A stretch of 42,426 nt of DNA from Pseudomonadota bacterium (GTDB lineage: Bacteria > Myxococcota_A > Polyangia > Polyangiales > Polyangiaceae): assembly GCA_023460875.1 (NCBI GenBank), contig JAEWOQ010000411.1, positions 1 to 42,426 of the forward strand. Reading direction: 5' to 3'. Positions 32,387 to 42,426 of the stretch are shown in pieces (the stretch's first letter is position 1; each line of letters starts with the position of its first letter). The notes under the pieces were generated by a model that saw nothing but the letters and a program-made list of their open reading frames with translations, had not been told where the DNA came from and did not search any database. The translations under genes were made by a program, and so were the position numbers.

Positions 32387-33595
32387 TCAGACCTCGAGCT
32401 CCACGTCGTGCACCACCGGCTCGTCGTGCACCACCGGCTCGTCGGCGCTCGAGCGCGCGCTCTGCCGGACACCTGAGCCTTGCTCCGCGCGCTCCGCGTC
32501 CCGGAGCAGCCGCCAGATGCTGGGGCCGAGCACGTCGATCTCCGTGGAGACGAACTGTTCCCCCCCAAAGCGCTCGATCGTCTCCGTTTGCTTGGCGAGG
32601 ATCGCCGCGTCCTGACCGAAGATCCGCAGCGCGACCGGCTCGAGCACCCTACGCACCAGCGCCCCGGGGAGCGGCGTCCGGAAGCTCGCCACCGCGAACA
32701 TGCGGGTCTGGAAATCCTCGACGGGGGTGCAGAAGCTGGTCACCACGAAGTGCGTATCCTCTCCGAGGGCGTACTCCACCTGGGCCACCCCGGGCAGGAA
32801 GAAACGATCCCAATGCCGGACGATCCCCCCTCCGTGGGGCGCGAGGATCTTCGCCACCACCCCGGGGGGCTTTGGCTCGCCGAGGTACTCCGCCTCCACG
32901 CGATCTCGGTGTCGCCGCACGACGGCCCGGATCCGGTTCTTCTTGCCGCCCCGGAAGAGCCCGCGATGCAGGAAGCCCGTATGGGGCACGTCGAGCGCGT
33001 TCTCGACGGCGGCGTGCAGGCTCGACCGCACCTCGACTTGCCGAACGACATGCTCGTAACGCGAATCCGCCAGCGCCGGTACCCGCAACGGGCCGCGCTC
33101 CGGGATCACGTTCGGCGCCGGGCAGACCCACACGAAGCCATCCTGCTCCAACGTCGCGTAGGACGGCACCCGGTAGCTCCTCTCCAGCGGGCTGCACAGG
33201 CCCGGGATGGCGCTACAGCTTCCTTCCCCCGTGAAGCGCCAACCGTGATACCCGCACTCGAGCGTCCCCTCCCGGGTCACCCGGCCGAGGGACAACGGGA
33301 CGTTGCGGTGAGCACAGCGATCGAGGAGCGCGCTGGCGCGGCCCGCGCCGTCGCGAAAGAGGACCAGCGGAACTCCGGCCACCGTGATGGCCAGGGGCGC
33401 CGGGCCCGCCGCGCGTCGCCCCGCGCTGCTCCCCCCTGTCGCAGCGCCGAGGTCCCCGGAGCGACACGCCACGTACCACTCCCGGATCAACCGGACCACC
33501 GAGCGGTGCCCCCGCCCCTGGGGTGGTCCAAACACCGGCCCCGGAGCGATGGCTCGCTCGCCTGGCGCCCCCACTCGTTCATCCTCGCGAGACAT
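32387..33595 (-). CDS. Rieske non-haem iron oxygenase, alpha-subunit type
   Basis: 402 residues from the ATG at 33595. A GTG at 33574 with AGGA 7 bases upstream is an equally good start; starts further upstream look spurious. The Rieske [2Fe-2S] site is CAHRN plus CGYHGW. The catalytic iron site is the D-x3-H-x4-H motif in ENALDVPHTGFLHRG. These enzymes hydroxylate, demethylate or cleave aromatic and other hydrophobic substrates. Spacing resembles the PaO/VanA-like single-component oxygenases, but the substrate is unknown. The C-terminus is a repeated acidic tail (VVHDEP twice) absent from the family. There is no reductase gene beside it; the ferredoxin at 30.7 kb might serve. Confidence 0.88.
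   Translation of the reverse strand: MSREDERVGAPGERAIAPGPVFGPPQGRGHRSVVRLIREWYVACRSGDLGAATGGSSAGRRAAGPAPLAITVAGVPLVLFRDGAGRASALLDRCAHRNVPLSLGRVTREGTLECGYHGWRFTGEGSCSAIPGLCSPLERSYRVPSYATLEQDGFVWVCPAPNVIPERGPLRVPALADSRYEHVVRQVEVRSSLHAAVENALDVPHTGFLHRGLFRGGKKNRIRAVVRRHRDRVEAEYLGEPKPPGVVAKILAPHGGGIVRHWDRFFLPGVAQVEYALGEDTHFVVTSFCTPVEDFQTRMFAVASFRTPLPGALVRRVLEPVALRIFGQDAAILAKQTETIERFGGEQFVSTEIDVLGPSIWRLLRDAERAEQGSGVRQSARSSADEPVVHDEPVVHDVELEV
32406..32441. repeat. 2 x 18-bp perfect tandem repeat in the Rieske oxygenase tail
   Basis: TCGTGCACCACCGGCTCG occurs twice without a mismatch, encoding the VVHDEP repeats. A third partial unit continues towards the stop. Confidence 0.88.
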
Positions 33596-33733
33596 CCCCG
33601 ACAGCATAGCTCGCGCAGGCCGGGGTCGTCGAAGCCACGGTGATCTCTTTGCCGACGGACGGCCGAAGACGTACTCTGGCACTCATCATCGCCCGCCATC
33701 AGCCCCTCATCCTCATCAGCCGTGGAGAATGTC

Positions 33734-35476
33734 GTGACCAAACCTGATGTGAGCTTCATGCGAAAGCTCTGCTTGGGAGAGATAGAGGAAGATCTCATCC
33801 TGCCCTTCCCCGAGATCTCCGCTCCCGAACGGGAAATGCTCGACACGGTGAAGACCTCCCTCGACCAGCTGTTCGAGTCCCACGCGGCCGACTTCGCCGA
33901 GTGGGACCGCGCTGGTGAGTTCCCGGACAGCTACCTCGACGAGCTCCGCGAGTTCGGTCTGTTCAGCTTCGTCATCCCGGAAGAGCACGGCGGCATGGGC
34001 TTCGGCAGCGCCGCCTACTCCCGCGCCCTCCAGCAGGTGGCCATGTACGACGCCTCGACCGCGGTGACCGTGGGAGCTCACAGCTCCATCGGTATGCGCG
34101 GCCTGCTCCTGTTCGGGACGGAGGAGCAGCAGGCGAAGTATTACCCGAAGCTCGCGACGGGCGAGTCGATCGCCGCGTTCTGCCTGACCGAGCCGAGCTC
34201 TGGATCCGACGCCGCGAGCATCAAGACGCGCGCCGAGCGTCAGGGGGACGATTGGGTCTTGAACGGTGAGAAGATCTGGATCACCAACGGCGGCATCGCG
34301 GACTTCTTCACGGTCTTCGCCAAGACCGGCGGCCCCGACGAGCGCCGGAACTTGAGCGCCTTCATCGTCACCCGCGACATGCCCGGCGTCTCCGTGGGAC
34401 CCCACGAGGACAAGATGGGCATCCGCGCCAGCTCGACGACGACGGTCAACTTCGAGAACGTGCGCATCCCAGCCGAGAACCTGCTCGGTGAGGAGGGCAA
34501 GGGCTTCAAGATCGCCATGCACATCCTCAACAGCGGGCGCACGGGGCTCGGCGGAGGCTGCGTGGGGGGGATGAAGCGGCTGATCAGCTTGGCGACCAAG
34601 CAAGCCAACGAGCGCGTTCAGTTCGGCAAGAAGATCTCCGAGTTCGGCCTCGTCAAGAAGAAGATCGGCGAGATGGTCATCGACTGCTACGCGGCCGAGT
34701 CCGTGGTGAGCATGGTGGCCGGCTTCACGGACTCCGGGCACAAGGACTACGCCATCGAGGCCGCCATCAGTAAGGTGTTCTCGAGCGAGGCGCTGTGGCG
34801 CTGCGCCGACGAAGCCCTGCAGATCGCCGCCGGCAACGGGTACATGAGCGAGTACCCCTATGAGCGCGCGATGCGCGACAGCCGCATCAACCGGATCTTC
34901 GAGGGCACGAACGACATCCTGCGCTTGTTCATCGCGCTCTCCGCCATGGACGACGTAGGCCAGAACCTGAAGGAGATCGCCCAGAGCGTACGGGGCGTCT
35001 TCAACGACCCGATCAAGGGCTTCGGCGTGCTCAGCGACTACGCCCTGCGGCGCGCCACCTTGGCCACCGGCATCCGACGCGAGCACTTCCAGTTCAGCAA
35101 GCTCCCCGAGGCCCTCAAGGCCGAGCAGGAGGTGTTTGAGAGCGCGACGCGGGATCTGGCCGAAGCCACCGACCGGATCTTGCGCAAGCACGGCAAGGGC
35201 ATCATCGGCAAGCAGTTCGCCTCGGCTCGATTGGCGGACGTGATGATCCACCTCTTCGTCTTCGCCTCGGTGCTGAGTCGGGTGACCACCTCCATCCAGA
35301 AGCACGGAGTCAGCGGCGCCGAGCGGGAGCTCCAGATCTGTCGCGCCTTTGGGTTCCGCGTGCGCCGCCACATGCAGATCTTCCTCCACGAGATGGAGGA
35401 GAACGCCGACGAGGACGTGAAGGGCCTGGCCGATCACGCCTTCGAGCTCGAGCGTTATCAATGGGACACGATCTGA
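33734..35476 (+). CDS. Acyl-CoA dehydrogenase (very-long-chain type)
   Basis: 580 residues from the GTG at 33734, which has GGAG 6 bases upstream; GTG at 33722 is an alternative. FAD-dependent alpha,beta-oxidation of acyl-CoA, the first step of fatty-acid beta-oxidation. N-terminal helical domain to about 145; middle beta domain with AFCLTEPSSGSDAAS and WITNGG (flavin contacts); C-terminal helical domain with catalytic Glu near 390 in NRIFEGTNDILRLF. The additional 180 C-terminal residues with HKDY/HGKGIIG-type helices are characteristic of VLCAD/ACAD9-like enzymes, which associate with membranes. It overlaps the next gene by 16 bp. Electron-transfer flavoprotein genes are not in the window. 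Confidence 0.93.
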   Translation: MTKPDVSFMRKLCLGEIEEDLILPFPEISAPEREMLDTVKTSLDQLFESHAADFAEWDRAGEFPDSYLDELREFGLFSFVIPEEHGGMGFGSAAYSRALQQVAMYDASTAVTVGAHSSIGMRGLLLFGTEEQQAKYYPKLATGESIAAFCLTEPSSGSDAASIKTRAERQGDDWVLNGEKIWITNGGIADFFTVFAKTGGPDERRNLSAFIVTRDMPGVSVGPHEDKMGIRASSTTTVNFENVRIPAENLLGEEGKGFKIAMHILNSGRTGLGGGCVGGMKRLISLATKQANERVQFGKKISEFGLVKKKIGEMVIDCYAAESVVSMVAGFTDSGHKDYAIEAAISKVFSSEALWRCADEALQIAAGNGYMSEYPYERAMRDSRINRIFEGTNDILRLFIALSAMDDVGQNLKEIAQSVRGVFNDPIKGFGVLSDYALRRATLATGIRREHFQFSKLPEALKAEQEVFESATRDLAEATDRILRKHGKGIIGKQFASARLADVMIHLFVFASVLSRVTTSIQKHGVSGAERELQICRAFGFRVRRHMQIFLHEMEENADEDVKGLADHAFELERYQWDTI

Positions 35477-36453
35477 GGCGCCCCCCGGGCGCCGGCCGCC
35501 GCCCTCGCCTCGTGCTCCTCGACGCCGAGCGCGCCAACCCAGGTGACCTGAGCTGGGACGGGCTGGCGGCGCTCGGCGAGCTAGAGGTCTACGACCGGAG
35601 CCCAGACCACGCGGTGGTCGAGCGCTGCCGTGGAGCGACGGTCGCCATCACGAACAAGACGCTCCTGCGGCGCGCCAGCCTCGAGGCGCTGCCCGAGCTC
35701 GGGCTCGTCAGCGTGCTCGCGACCGGCGTGAACGTGGTGGATCTCGAGGCAGCCCATGCGCTGGGGATCACCGTGTCCAACGTGCCGAACTACAGCACCC
35801 CGTCGACGGCGCAGCACACCATCGCCCTCCTGCTCGAGCTCTGCCACCACGTGGGCGAGCACTCGCGCGGCGCGCGGGAGGGCCGCTGGAGCCGGGCGCA
35901 GGACTTCTCCTATTGGGACTACCCCCTGCACGAGCTGGACGGGCTCACCCTGGGCCTGGTCGGGTTCGGCGCCATCGCTCGGCGCGTCGCGGCCATCGCG
36001 CAGGCGCTGGGCATGCAGGTGATCGTCCTGCGCCGCACGCCGCGGGAGGAGCCGGGGGTGCGCGTCGTCGACAAGGAGACGCTGTTTCGGGAGAGCGACG
36101 TCGTCTCTCTCCACTGCCCCCTCACCGCCGAGACGCAACACCTCGTCGATGAGCGCGCGCTCGCGTGGATGAAGCCGAGCGCCTTCTTGATCAACACGAG
36201 CCGCGGCCAAGTGATCGACGAGCCCGCGCTGGCCCGCGCGCTGCGCGCAGACGTCATCGCGGGCGCTGCCCTCGACGTGCTGTCCCAGGAGCCCCCGCCG
36301 CCGGACCACCCGCTGCTCCACGCGCCCCGGTGCATCATCACGCCGCACATCGCCTGGGCGACCCGCGCCGCGCGATCCCGGGTCATCGCCGCGACGGTCC
36401 AGAACGTAAGCGCCTTCCTGGCGGGCGCCCCGACCAACGTGTGCACGCCGTAG
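35461..36453 (+). CDS. D-isomer-specific 2-hydroxyacid dehydrogenase
   Basis: 330 residues. The ATG at 35461 lies 16 bp inside the acyl-CoA dehydrogenase gene in another frame, which implies translational coupling. NAD(P)-dependent oxidoreductase of the glycerate/hydroxypyruvate/phosphoglycerate dehydrogenase superfamily. NAD-binding loop GLVGFGAIA (168-173); catalytic Arg248 (NTSRGQVID), Glu277 (SQEPPP) and His296 (TPHIAW). NVPNYSTPSTAQHTIALLL is the conserved interdomain helix. No ACT domain, so it is not a regulated SerA. Hydroxypyruvate/glyoxylate reductase is the closest guess. The first 15 residues are poorly conserved-looking, and a downstream start is possible. Confidence 0.92.
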   Translation: MGHDLRRPPGAGRRPRLVLLDAERANPGDLSWDGLAALGELEVYDRSPDHAVVERCRGATVAITNKTLLRRASLEALPELGLVSVLATGVNVVDLEAAHALGITVSNVPNYSTPSTAQHTIALLLELCHHVGEHSRGAREGRWSRAQDFSYWDYPLHELDGLTLGLVGFGAIARRVAAIAQALGMQVIVLRRTPREEPGVRVVDKETLFRESDVVSLHCPLTAETQHLVDERALAWMKPSAFLINTSRGQVIDEPALARALRADVIAGAALDVLSQEPPPPDHPLLHAPRCIITPHIAWATRAARSRVIAATVQNVSAFLAGAPTNVCTP

Positions 36454-36522
36454 CTGTTCGAGTCCCGACACGAGCGCGCCGAGCACCAGGCAGAGGACCT
36501 GGAGATGCGCCCCCCTCGAGGA

Positions 36523-36562
36523 GTCACCGCGCAGGCCGTCGCTGGAGGCGCCGCGCGGTGAC
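36523..36562. terminator. Inverted repeat between convergent genes
   Basis: Perfect 10-bp arms GTCACCGCGC (36523-36532) and GCGCGGTGAC (36553-36562) around 20 bases, between the dehydrogenase stop (36453) and the DUF1592 protein stop (36574, minus). Position suggests a shared terminator; no T-tract. Confidence 0.5.
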
Positions 36563-36573
36563 CGGGGCCCGAC

Positions 36574-38375
<1,802 letters not shown>

Positions 38376-38379
<4 letters not shown>

Positions 38380-39749
38380 GCCTTCAGCACCTCCGGCACG
38401 CTGACGCTCTGCCCGCCGATCTGCGACACGGGAGCTCCCATCGCCGCTGCGAGGGTCGCCAGGATGTCCGTGTGCATGACCGGCGTGTGCGCGAACTGCC
38501 CCGTCTTCAGGTACCCGCCGCCGCCTCCGATGAGCACGAAGGGGAGATACGTCGCCCGCGGCGCGCCGAGGATCCACGTCTCTGGGTTGGCCGCCGAGTT
38601 GTGCATCTGGCCGTCGGAGATCTCCGTACACACCATGACCAAGGAGTTGTCGAGCACCGTGTGCTCTGGGTCCGCAGGGTCGGGCTGATCGAGCACCGCC
38701 AGGAACTTCTCCGCCAAGCGCGAGTAGAACCACTTCTGCACCTGGGCGAACTGAGTGCGCCCCGCTTCGTCGGCGGAGTGGGACAGCGGATCGTGGTGGT
38801 TGTGGCCGAGGCCCGGTCCACCAGGGAAGTTCATCAGGACCTGCGCGTTGGCGTACATCGCCTGCAGCGTGACGATGCGCGCCGTGCCGCACACGAACGC
38901 GTGCGCGGCCGCCTCGAGGTGCCCGTCCAGCACGGTACCAAAGTGCTCATGGAGGAAGGGATCCTTGCCCGCCATCGCCTCGGCCGAGGGGAGCGAGGGG
39001 CGCGTGTCACAGGAGATCACGCTGAGCCCACCTCCCCCGCTGTTGGCCTTGAGCGCTCGGATCGCCTCCAGGTGCAGGGCGAGCTTGTTCTCCTCGGAGG
39101 TGAGTCCGGTGACCTCTCGCTGCATCGTCTCGAGCTCTCGCTCGGTGAGGCCGAGGGCGGCGCTGCGGAACTTCGCCTCGTCCACCGCAGGTTCCGGCGT
39201 AGGAGTGGCCCCCGACCCCAAACCCGAGAACAGCGCCTCGAGCGCGTCGGCGGGATTCTCCGTGGGCGTCACCCAGTCACCGTGCTTGACCACGCGTGAG
39301 TCGTCATCGAGCCCCCAGCCACGATGAGGTTGCACGCCGAGCACGTGGGCCTGAGTGTTGAGCGCCTGTGCAATGGTAAAGTCGATGGAGTTGGCGCCCT
39401 CGCCGTTCTGGAAGCCGGTCAACATCGCACGCACCGCGGCGTGGTTGTCGGCTCCGTCGTTCATGCTCACCCCCCTGAGCACGTTGAGGTGCTGCTTGTA
39501 GGGCTCGAGTGGTGAAAGGATACCTACACCGCTCGCATCCAGGTTGAACCCGTCGCCCGGATCGTAGTGCTCGATGGGCACGCCGTGGGGCAGGTACATG
39601 ATGAACAGGCGAGTGGGGCGATCGCCGGTTTGGGCGACCGCGAGACGGGACATCTGGTAAGCGAGCGGGGCGGACAGGCCGAGCCCGACTGCCTTCAAGA
39701 ACGTGCGCCGCATCAGGCGCTGTCGTTGAGCTTCGTGGCGTGACTTCAT
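38376..39749 (-). CDS. DUF1552 protein with Tat signal
   Basis: 457 residues. A twin-arginine signal lies at the N-terminus: MRRTFLKAVGLGLSAPLA from residue 13, so the protein is exported folded. ATG at 39749 is used; ATG at 39713, directly before the twin Arg, is possible. The mature part begins RLFIMYLPHGVP and contains NHAAVRAMLTG, LGHNHHDPLSHS, VMVCTEISDG and TPVMHTDIL, with many His/Asp residues in the pattern of the alkaline-phosphatase/sulfatase-like DUF1552-DUF1501 group. The catalytic role has not been established to my knowledge. It is the first gene of a two-gene operon with the DUF1592-type lipoprotein. No clear ribosome-binding site. Confidence 0.9.
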
Positions 39750-40312
39750 GACAACAGCTGGAGGTGGGGGAGCTGCGCGGGGTCGCGGGGCGACGTTCGT
39801 AGGCGTGCGTGGCCCCGTCCCGCCGACCAAGGCGAGTCATCATCAGATGACATGGAAATCAGGCCCACACAAACGCAAAGGCGACGCGACGCGCGCGCCT
39901 ACGGTGCACGCGCGTGTGACGAGATGTGCGCCGCGCGGGGAGCGGACACGGACACAAATCACACACAGCAGGAATTTTATCCGGACGCGTGAAACCGCCC
40001 GGAGGCTCACTTTTCTTCGCTGCGCTCGTGCGCGGGGCGACCTTCCGGGAGCTCGCCCCGCGCACGTGCTCTCAGCGCGTGATCTCGTTCACGGGACGGC
40101 ACTCGTCGCGGCGGCTCCGCGCACCCGCGCACCCGCGCACCCGCGAGCTCCTCATTCATGCTAAACTGAAAGGATCACCGGGCGCGTTCGGAGACGTCGC
40201 GCTGCGTCGCGTCACCGCGTTGCGTCGGCTGGAACCGACACTGACGCGGCGCGGGCGGGCGGGCGTCGGCATGGCCGGCGCTTGAAGTTCGGACAGGGGC
40301 TGCCCCGTGGGC
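39750..40312. other. 563-bp gene-free region with strong secondary structure
   Basis: Lies between two minus-strand genes (PilZ upstream, DUF1552 downstream). I found no credible gene. Contents: a dyad GTCATC-ATCA-GATGAC (39836-39851); GCGTTTGTG on the minus strand (39868-39876); TAAAAT on the minus strand within GGATAAAATTCC (about 39974-39985), a possible -10; a 14-bp hairpin at 40027-40066; three CGCGCACC tandem units (40118-40141); and a plus-strand TAAACT near 40162 followed by AAAGGATC. The A/T-rich patches are unusual for this genome and suggest promoters, possibly of a small RNA. Confidence 0.5.
40027..40066. other. 14-bp perfect hairpin in a gene-free region
   Basis: Arms CGTGCGCGGGGCGA (40027-40040) and TCGCCCCGCGCACG (40053-40066) with a 12-base loop. 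This is the longest perfect stem I found in the window. It is 247 bp past the PilZ stop on that strand, too far for a typical terminator, and has no T-tract on either side. Confidence 0.7.
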
Positions 40313-40729
40313 TCAGCTCCGCGCCAGCGCTCGGATGGCGCCCACGGAGGCGCGTCGTCCTGGGCGATCCCCAGGGGGCGCGACGGGACGGGCCTGGAGG
40401 GCGCGGCGCAGCTGGAACCGCTCGTGGGGACGCAGCTCGTCGAACTCGAGCCCGAGCATGCGCTTGGATTCATGGGGACGACGGCCGTGGATCACCCGAC
40501 GAACCGTCGCGGTGGCGTCGAACCACTTGCTCGTGCCCGGGAGCTGGAAGGACACGAACACCTTCTCCCCCGTGAGCACGGGGTCCGCAGGCGAGACCAG
40601 CATGCCGAAGCTCGACAGGTTCTCGATGCGATCGGCCACGAGCCGGAAGTCGCGCTCCCGCACGATCTGGCAGGCCTGCCGAATGGTGTGCCGAGCTGGA
40701 CGGCGGCGGACTTCACGCTGACGACGCAT
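40313..40729 (-). CDS. PilZ-domain protein (cyclic di-GMP binding)
   Basis: 138 residues. The ATG at 40729 has AGGAG 6 bases upstream; the longer in-frame extension to 40903 overlaps the divergent gene and was rejected. The two c-di-GMP contacts of PilZ are present: RxxxR (R9-R13 in RRPAR) and (D/N)xSxxG (N37-L-S-S-F-G42). Following strands KVFVSFQLPG, FDATATVRRV and MLGLEFDEL complete the small barrel. A single-domain PilZ protein normally transmits the second messenger to a motility, exopolysaccharide or transcription target by protein contact. The target is unknown; no pilus or diguanylate cyclase gene is nearby. The Arg-rich C-terminal tail is disordered. Confidence 0.9.
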   Translation of the reverse strand: MRRQREVRRRPARHTIRQACQIVRERDFRLVADRIENLSSFGMLVSPADPVLTGEKVFVSFQLPGTSKWFDATATVRRVIHGRRPHESKRMLGLEFDELRPHERFQLRRALQARPVAPPGDRPGRRASVGAIRALARS

Positions 40730-40945
40730 GGGGGCTCCTGGGCAAGTCGCGTCCTCGCTGACGGGAGGACTGGGGCAAACCAATCGTCGCCGGAGCCTTC
40801 CGGGCAGGGCAAGAAAAGTACGCCCCCTCCCCACGGCTACGAACTGGCGCGGAGGCGTGGGCTGCGTCCGCCAAACTAGGTTAGAGTCAGCCCTATGAAA
40901 CACGGGTGGAAGCGGAGCGTTCTCGGCGCGAGACGAGGACGGCGC

Positions 40946-42016
40946 ATGGCGGCGCGGGCGTCGTCCCTAGTGCTGGTGGGCTGGGCGGTGAGCGCGTGTG
41001 GTGGAGCACACGCCACGCGCATGGTGGACGAGCCCACCGGGACGGCGACGAGCTACGGGGCTCCCTACGACACGGCCTACGAAGTCCAGGTCGAGCCGGC
41101 GAAGAACGTGATGCTCGTCCACGTCTTCGAGCGCTCACGGTGCCCCGTGATCCCCATCCAGACGGTCCACCGTTTCCGCGAGACGCTCAAAGGCGACACC
41201 GTCGTGCGCCGCGAGAGCCTCGGCAAACAGCAGGTCGCGGGAGAGCCTCAGGAAGAGGTGCTCTGCAACCAGACCTACGCCCGCAACGTCGCGGTGTCTC
41301 TCGTCGTCGGTGGGGCAGTTCATCAGCTCGGACGCACCGACGATCTCGGCCAAGCGCAGATCGACCTCACCCATGTCTTCCAGTCCGCAGCCTACGGAGA
41401 AGCTCCCCCGGAGACGGCGGTGGTGCGTATCCGGCCAGAGCGGAGTGGGCGCGCCCTCGACGGGACCAGCATCTCCATGAACGAGCTGAAGAAGCACGAG
41501 ACCCTGGTGGATCGGCACTTGAGCGAGCTCGGCGCCATCTTGAGCAGCGGCGAGACCGGCGCCACGGATGCAGAGATCGCTCGCTCCTACGAGCTGTATG
41601 CGCAGCTCCACGCCATCGCCCCCAGCGATCCTCGCGTGCAGGGGCTCTCCGCTCGATTCTGGGAGCTGTTCTACGGTCGCAAGCGGGCCGAGGCGACCGA
41701 GCACCTAGGCCGCAACCTGCGGGCGCTGGACGAGACCCGTGAGCTCCTCAAGGTCGCCGGAGACGCCGCCATCCCCCTCTATGTGCAGGCAGCCGTGAAC
41801 TCCGGCAACGTGGACGGGCGAGCCCTCGAGTGGTCGACTCTGCGCATCATCAACGCCTTGCGCACGCGCACCGTCATCTGCCAGCAGGGCTTCGCCTGGA
41901 ATCGCCTCGGCACCTATCAGCTCGGCCCGGACGCACGAATGGCTGCCCAGTACCTCCAGTTCGCCCGGGGCGATGCCGCGCTGGGCGAACTGAACGCCGC
42001 CTGCGCGCGGTTCTGA
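40946..42016 (+). CDS. Lipoprotein of unknown function
   Basis: 356 residues. The ATG at 40946 has GAGGA 6 bases upstream and gives a compact lipoprotein signal MAARASSLVLVGWAVSAC (C18); the in-frame ATG at 40895 would add 17 basic residues and lacks a ribosome-binding site. The mature N-terminal 150 residues are beta-rich (YEVQVEPAKNVMLVHVFER; VVRRESLGKQQVAGEP) with a CNQTYARN segment. From about 180 to the end it is helical (NELKKHETLVDRHLSELGAI; LYAQLHAIAPSDPRVQG; RNLRALDETRELLKVAG). I recognise no family. It diverges from the PilZ gene across about 215 bp. Confidence 0.8.
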   Translation: MAARASSLVLVGWAVSACGGAHATRMVDEPTGTATSYGAPYDTAYEVQVEPAKNVMLVHVFERSRCPVIPIQTVHRFRETLKGDTVVRRESLGKQQVAGEPQEEVLCNQTYARNVAVSLVVGGAVHQLGRTDDLGQAQIDLTHVFQSAAYGEAPPETAVVRIRPERSGRALDGTSISMNELKKHETLVDRHLSELGAILSSGETGATDAEIARSYELYAQLHAIAPSDPRVQGLSARFWELFYGRKRAEATEHLGRNLRALDETRELLKVAGDAAIPLYVQAAVNSGNVDGRALEWSTLRIINALRTRTVICQQGFAWNRLGTYQLGPDARMAAQYLQFARGDAALGELNAACARF

Positions 42017-42044
42017 GGGCCCCAGTCAGAGCCTCTACTAAAGC

Positions 42045-42074
42045 CCCCAACAGGGCCCCAACAGGGCCCCAACG
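42045..42074. repeat. 11-bp tandem repeat after the lipoprotein gene
   Basis: CCCCAACAGGG twice (42045-42055, 42056-42066), then a partial third unit, in the gap between two convergent genes. No function seen. Confidence 0.8.
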
Positions 42075-42101
42075 TGCCCTCCCTGCGCGTGCGTCCTCGG
42101 C

Positions 42102-42426
42102 TCAGAAGGTGAAATCCCCTTCCGCCGGCTCCCGTTGCGGCGCGCCGCTCTGCGCGGGGGCACCGACCCCGCCGGGCAACACCCCCTCTTGGGGAGGTAC
42201 GAGGCCCGTAACGGGATCCACCGCCGACCCCGGTGGCGGGTTCAGGGCCCCCTCCGGACCAGGCAGCGCCGGCGCTCCCCCGGGCTGAGTGACCGGCGCC
42301 CGGGGCTGCACGCCGTCGACGCCGATCGTCTCTTCGACTCCGATCTCGGGGGGCTCCGTGAGCGTCCCCTCCACTCCGCGCCCCTCCGCCGGGGGGCCGG
42401 CGGGGGGGGCGGTGTGGCTGGCCCCC
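42102..42426 (-). CDS. C-terminus of a Pro/Gly-rich protein, 5' end beyond the window
   Basis: The minus-strand frame ending with TGA at 42102 stays open to the window edge (108 codons), so the start is outside. A GTG at 42374 exists but nothing marks it as the true start. The visible part is disordered: Pro, Gly, Ala and Glu rich, with EPPEIGVEETIGVDG and a terminal GDFTF. Ending in an aromatic residue is seen in outer-membrane proteins but is weak evidence here. It converges on the upstream lipoprotein. Low-complexity composition in this genome makes a false call possible. Confidence 0.5.
   Translation of the reverse strand, partial: GASHTAPPAGPPAEGRGVEGTLTEPPEIGVEETIGVDGVQPRAPVTQPGGAPALPGPEGALNPPPGSAVDPVTGLVPPQEGVLPGGVGAPAQSGAPQREPAEGDFTF

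Noticed and set aside
38380..38892. Upstream extension of the DUF1592-type gene
   Set aside because: It overlaps the DUF1552 gene entirely; the ATG at 38379 has a 4-base stop/start overlap.
40730..40945. Possible promoter TAGAGT before the lipoprotein at 40946
   Set aside because: No -35 partner, and the hexamer has only 4 matches; not enough to call.

Overview
The window is very GC-rich, double-membrane bacterial chromosome. Its gene content points to the Myxococcota (myxobacteria), probably Polyangia. The signs are TPR/PEGA surface proteins, many lipoproteins with Ala/Pro-rich linkers, FHA domains fused to an ABC transporter, the DUF1552/DUF1592 pair, a very-long-chain-type acyl-CoA dehydrogenase, and PilZ and YceI-like proteins. 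Taxonomy is inferred from this content only. I saw no phage, insertion sequence, CRISPR array, tRNA or rRNA.

Layout. 1-3.3 kb: the open end of a large helical-repeat protein (minus strand) diverges from a PEGA-domain membrane protein. 3.4-4.7 kb: threonine synthase, possibly leaderless. 4.9-8.9 kb: a tight four-gene plus-strand operon encoding a CDP-alcohol phosphotransferase, an outer-membrane barrel, a YceI-like lipoprotein and a Pro-rich lipoprotein. 13.8-8.9 kb (minus strand): a ribosome-linked operon of rplC, a fused pseudouridine synthase/rRNA methyltransferase, rlmE and an L,D-transpeptidase; rplS diverges from it. 15.2-20.6 kb: a vWA-TM-FHA protein followed by a triple-FHA ABCG-type transporter. 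20.7-24.7 kb: aspartate kinase and glycogen phosphorylase. 24.9-28.2 kb: a beta-propeller lipoprotein, a second lipoprotein coupled to it, and an amidase. 28.3-33.6 kb: small metabolic genes (PHA-system protein, EEP nuclease/phosphatase, ROK kinase, [2Fe-2S] ferredoxin, Dtd, DUF420, Rieske oxygenase). 33.7-36.5 kb: acyl-CoA dehydrogenase overlapping a 2-hydroxyacid dehydrogenase. 36.6-39.7 kb: a coupled DUF1552/DUF1592 pair with an 18-serine microsatellite. 40.3-42.4 kb: a PilZ protein, a lipoprotein and the C-terminus of a Pro/Gly-rich protein.

The candidates I rank highest for new biology are: (i) the 4.9-8.9 kb operon, which could make a lipid head group and move a product across the envelope; (ii) the fused RluA-like/RlmI-like enzyme in which both halves lack their usual RNA-binding domains, sitting between rplC and rlmE; (iii) the vWA-FHA plus triple-FHA transporter pair, which looks like a phospho-signal-gated exporter. 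Recurrent in-frame tandem repeats (GEAQR, STEP/LTEP, VVHDEP, poly-Ser) near gene ends or in linkers are a further theme. Three gene-free stretches over 300 bp (13838-14370, 14746-15180, 39750-40312) contain promoters or strong hairpins and are described individually.
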